Positions 4,220 to 5,213 of a stretch of DNA of 5,213 nucleotides are shown here, piece after piece. The translations under genes were made by a program, and so were the position numbers. The notes below the pieces were generated by a model that was not told the origin of the DNA, made no database searches, and was given only the letters and a program-made list of their open reading frames with translations. Origin of the DNA: an uncultured Eubacteriales bacterium (GTDB lineage: Bacteria; Bacillota; Clostridia; Oscillospirales; Oscillospiraceae); contig USMI01000138.1 in assembly GCA_900555735.1 (NCBI GenBank), positions 1 to 5,213 on the forward strand, in the 5' to 3' direction. Each line of letters begins with the position of its first letter. Within the stretch, counting starts at the first letter, position 1.

Positions 4220-5213
4220 ATGGAGAAAATGAAGCCCCGGACGCTATCCGGGTTTATGGAGCTGCTGCCCGCGCCCCAGCAGCAGATGGAGCGGATGATG
4301 GACATTCTCCGCAGGACCTATTCCCTGTACGGCTTCACCCCGCTGGATACCCCACTGATCGAGGCCAGCGAGGTGCTGCTGGCCAAGGGCGGCGGCGAAA
4401 CCGAGAAGCAGATCTACCGCTTCACCAAGGGCGACGCCGACCTGTCATTGCGGTTCGACCTGACGGTACCGCTGGCCAAGTATGTGGCGCTGCACTACAA
4501 CGAGCTGAGCTTCCCCTTCCGCCGCTATCAGATCGGCAAGGTCTATCGCGGCGAGCGTGCCCAGCGTGGCCGCTTCCGGGAGTTCTATCAGGCCGATATC
4601 GACGTGATCGGTGACGGCAAGCTGGACATCACCAACGAGGCGGAGATCCCCGCCATCATCTACCAGACCTTTACCGAGCTGGGATTGAAGCGGTTCCAGA
4701 TCCGGGTCAACAACCGCCGCATCCTCAACGGCTTCTATGCCATGCAGGGTCTCACCGAGAAATCCGGCGACATCATGCGCACCGTGGACAAGCTGGACAA
4801 GATCGGCGCGGCGAAGGTGCGCACCCTTCTGATGGACGACGTGGGCCTGTCCGACGATCAGGCGGCGGAAATTCTGAAATTCATCGCCATCACCGGCGAT
4901 AACGCGCAGGTCATCACCGCGCTGGAAGGCTACGCCGGCCGGAACGAGGTCTTTGACAAGGGTCTCGACCAGTTGAAGACCGTGGTGAAGTACCTCTCCT
5001 CCTTCGGCGTACCGGAGGAAAACTTCGCCGTTGACCTGACCATCGCCCGGGGTCTTGACTACTACACCGGCACGGTGTACGAGACTACCCTGCTGGATCA
5101 TCCGGAGATCGGTTCCGTCTGCTCCGGCGGCCGCTACGACAATCTGGCGGAGTACTATACCGACAAGCAGCTGCCCGGCGTGGGCATCTCCATCGGCCTG
5201 ACCCGGCTGTTCT
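4220..5213 (+). CDS. hisS: Histidyl-tRNA synthetase, N-terminal part (3' end cut by window edge)
   Basis: Class II synthetase that charges tRNA-His. The first 331 residues are visible; the anticodon-binding domain lies beyond the edge. Seen: motif 1 region SGFMELLPAPQQQMERM (10-26); TEKQIYRF followed by LSLRFDLTVPLAKYVA, with Arg78; the motif 2 loop YRGERAQRGRFREFYQADIDV with Arg110 and Glu112; the HisA signature ARGLDYYTGTVYE (276-288); CSGGRYDNL; and motif 3 GVGISIGLTRLF with Arg329 at the cut end. The LRFDLTVP and RGLDYYTG wording is that of the eukaryotic/archaeal-like HisRS branch, not the LRPEGT and RGLDYYNRTVFE form of E. coli. Start ATG 4220 with AGAGGA (4205-4210) 9 bases upstream; the in-frame ATG 4229 is a less well placed alternative. 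No T-box leader is visible: only 17 bases separate it from the upstream gene. Confidence 0.97.
   Translation, partial: MEKMKPRTLSGFMELLPAPQQQMERMMDILRRTYSLYGFTPLDTPLIEASEVLLAKGGGETEKQIYRFTKGDADLSLRFDLTVPLAKYVALHYNELSFPFRRYQIGKVYRGERAQRGRFREFYQADIDVIGDGKLDITNEAEIPAIIYQTFTELGLKRFQIRVNNRRILNGFYAMQGLTEKSGDIMRTVDKLDKIGAAKVRTLLMDDVGLSDDQAAEILKFIAITGDNAQVITALEGYAGRNEVFDKGLDQLKTVVKYLSSFGVPEENFAVDLTIARGLDYYTGTVYETTLLDHPEIGSVCSGGRYDNLAEYYTDKQLPGVGISIGLTRLF

Noticed and set aside
4229..4231. ATG 4229 as the hisS start
   Set aside because: Only three codons downstream of ATG 4220, which has the better spaced AGAGGA site; it remains possible but is less likely.

Overview
The window looks like a piece of chromosome from a high-GC, Gram-positive gut-type Clostridia, most likely the Oscillospiraceae/Ruminococcaceae (relatives of Flavonifractor, Oscillibacter or Dysosmobacter). 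The basis is G/C-rich third codon positions, strong AGGAG-type ribosome sites, the character of the two aminoacyl-tRNA synthetases, and a MinD-like gene next to a methylglyoxal synthase gene. The genus assignment is inference. All real genes are on the + strand.

Layout: (1) the 3' part of serS (seryl-tRNA synthetase), cut by the left edge; (2) mscL (mechanosensitive channel) and rsmG (16S rRNA G527 N7-methyltransferase), which overlap by one base, behind a good-looking sigma-A-type promoter that overlaps the serS stop codon; (3) a 447-base stretch without a convincing gene (1906-2352), unusually dense in perfect palindromes; (4) a MinD/ParA-family ATPase gene closely followed by a methylglyoxal-synthase-family gene; (5) a 173-base intergenic region with a double-hairpin inverted repeat and a C-rich tract that is a four-run G-quadruplex motif on the minus strand; (6) a small membrane protein gene with a TTG start and a DUF2273-like core; (7) the 5' part of hisS (histidyl-tRNA synthetase), cut by the right edge.

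How the genes relate: serS, rsmG and hisS are translation housekeeping genes, and MscL is the osmotic emergency valve. The MinD-like/MgsA pair resembles a remnant of the minC-minD-minE-rodA-mgsA cluster known in many Clostridia, but minC, minE and rodA are absent here. The MinD-like protein ends before the usual membrane-targeting helix, and the MgsA-like protein lacks the catalytic aspartate of the GGDQQ motif. Both may therefore be specialised or repurposed.

No complete new system (phage, CRISPR, defence or secretion) is visible. The most unusual content is the diverged MinD/MgsA pair and the palindrome-rich intergenic DNA.
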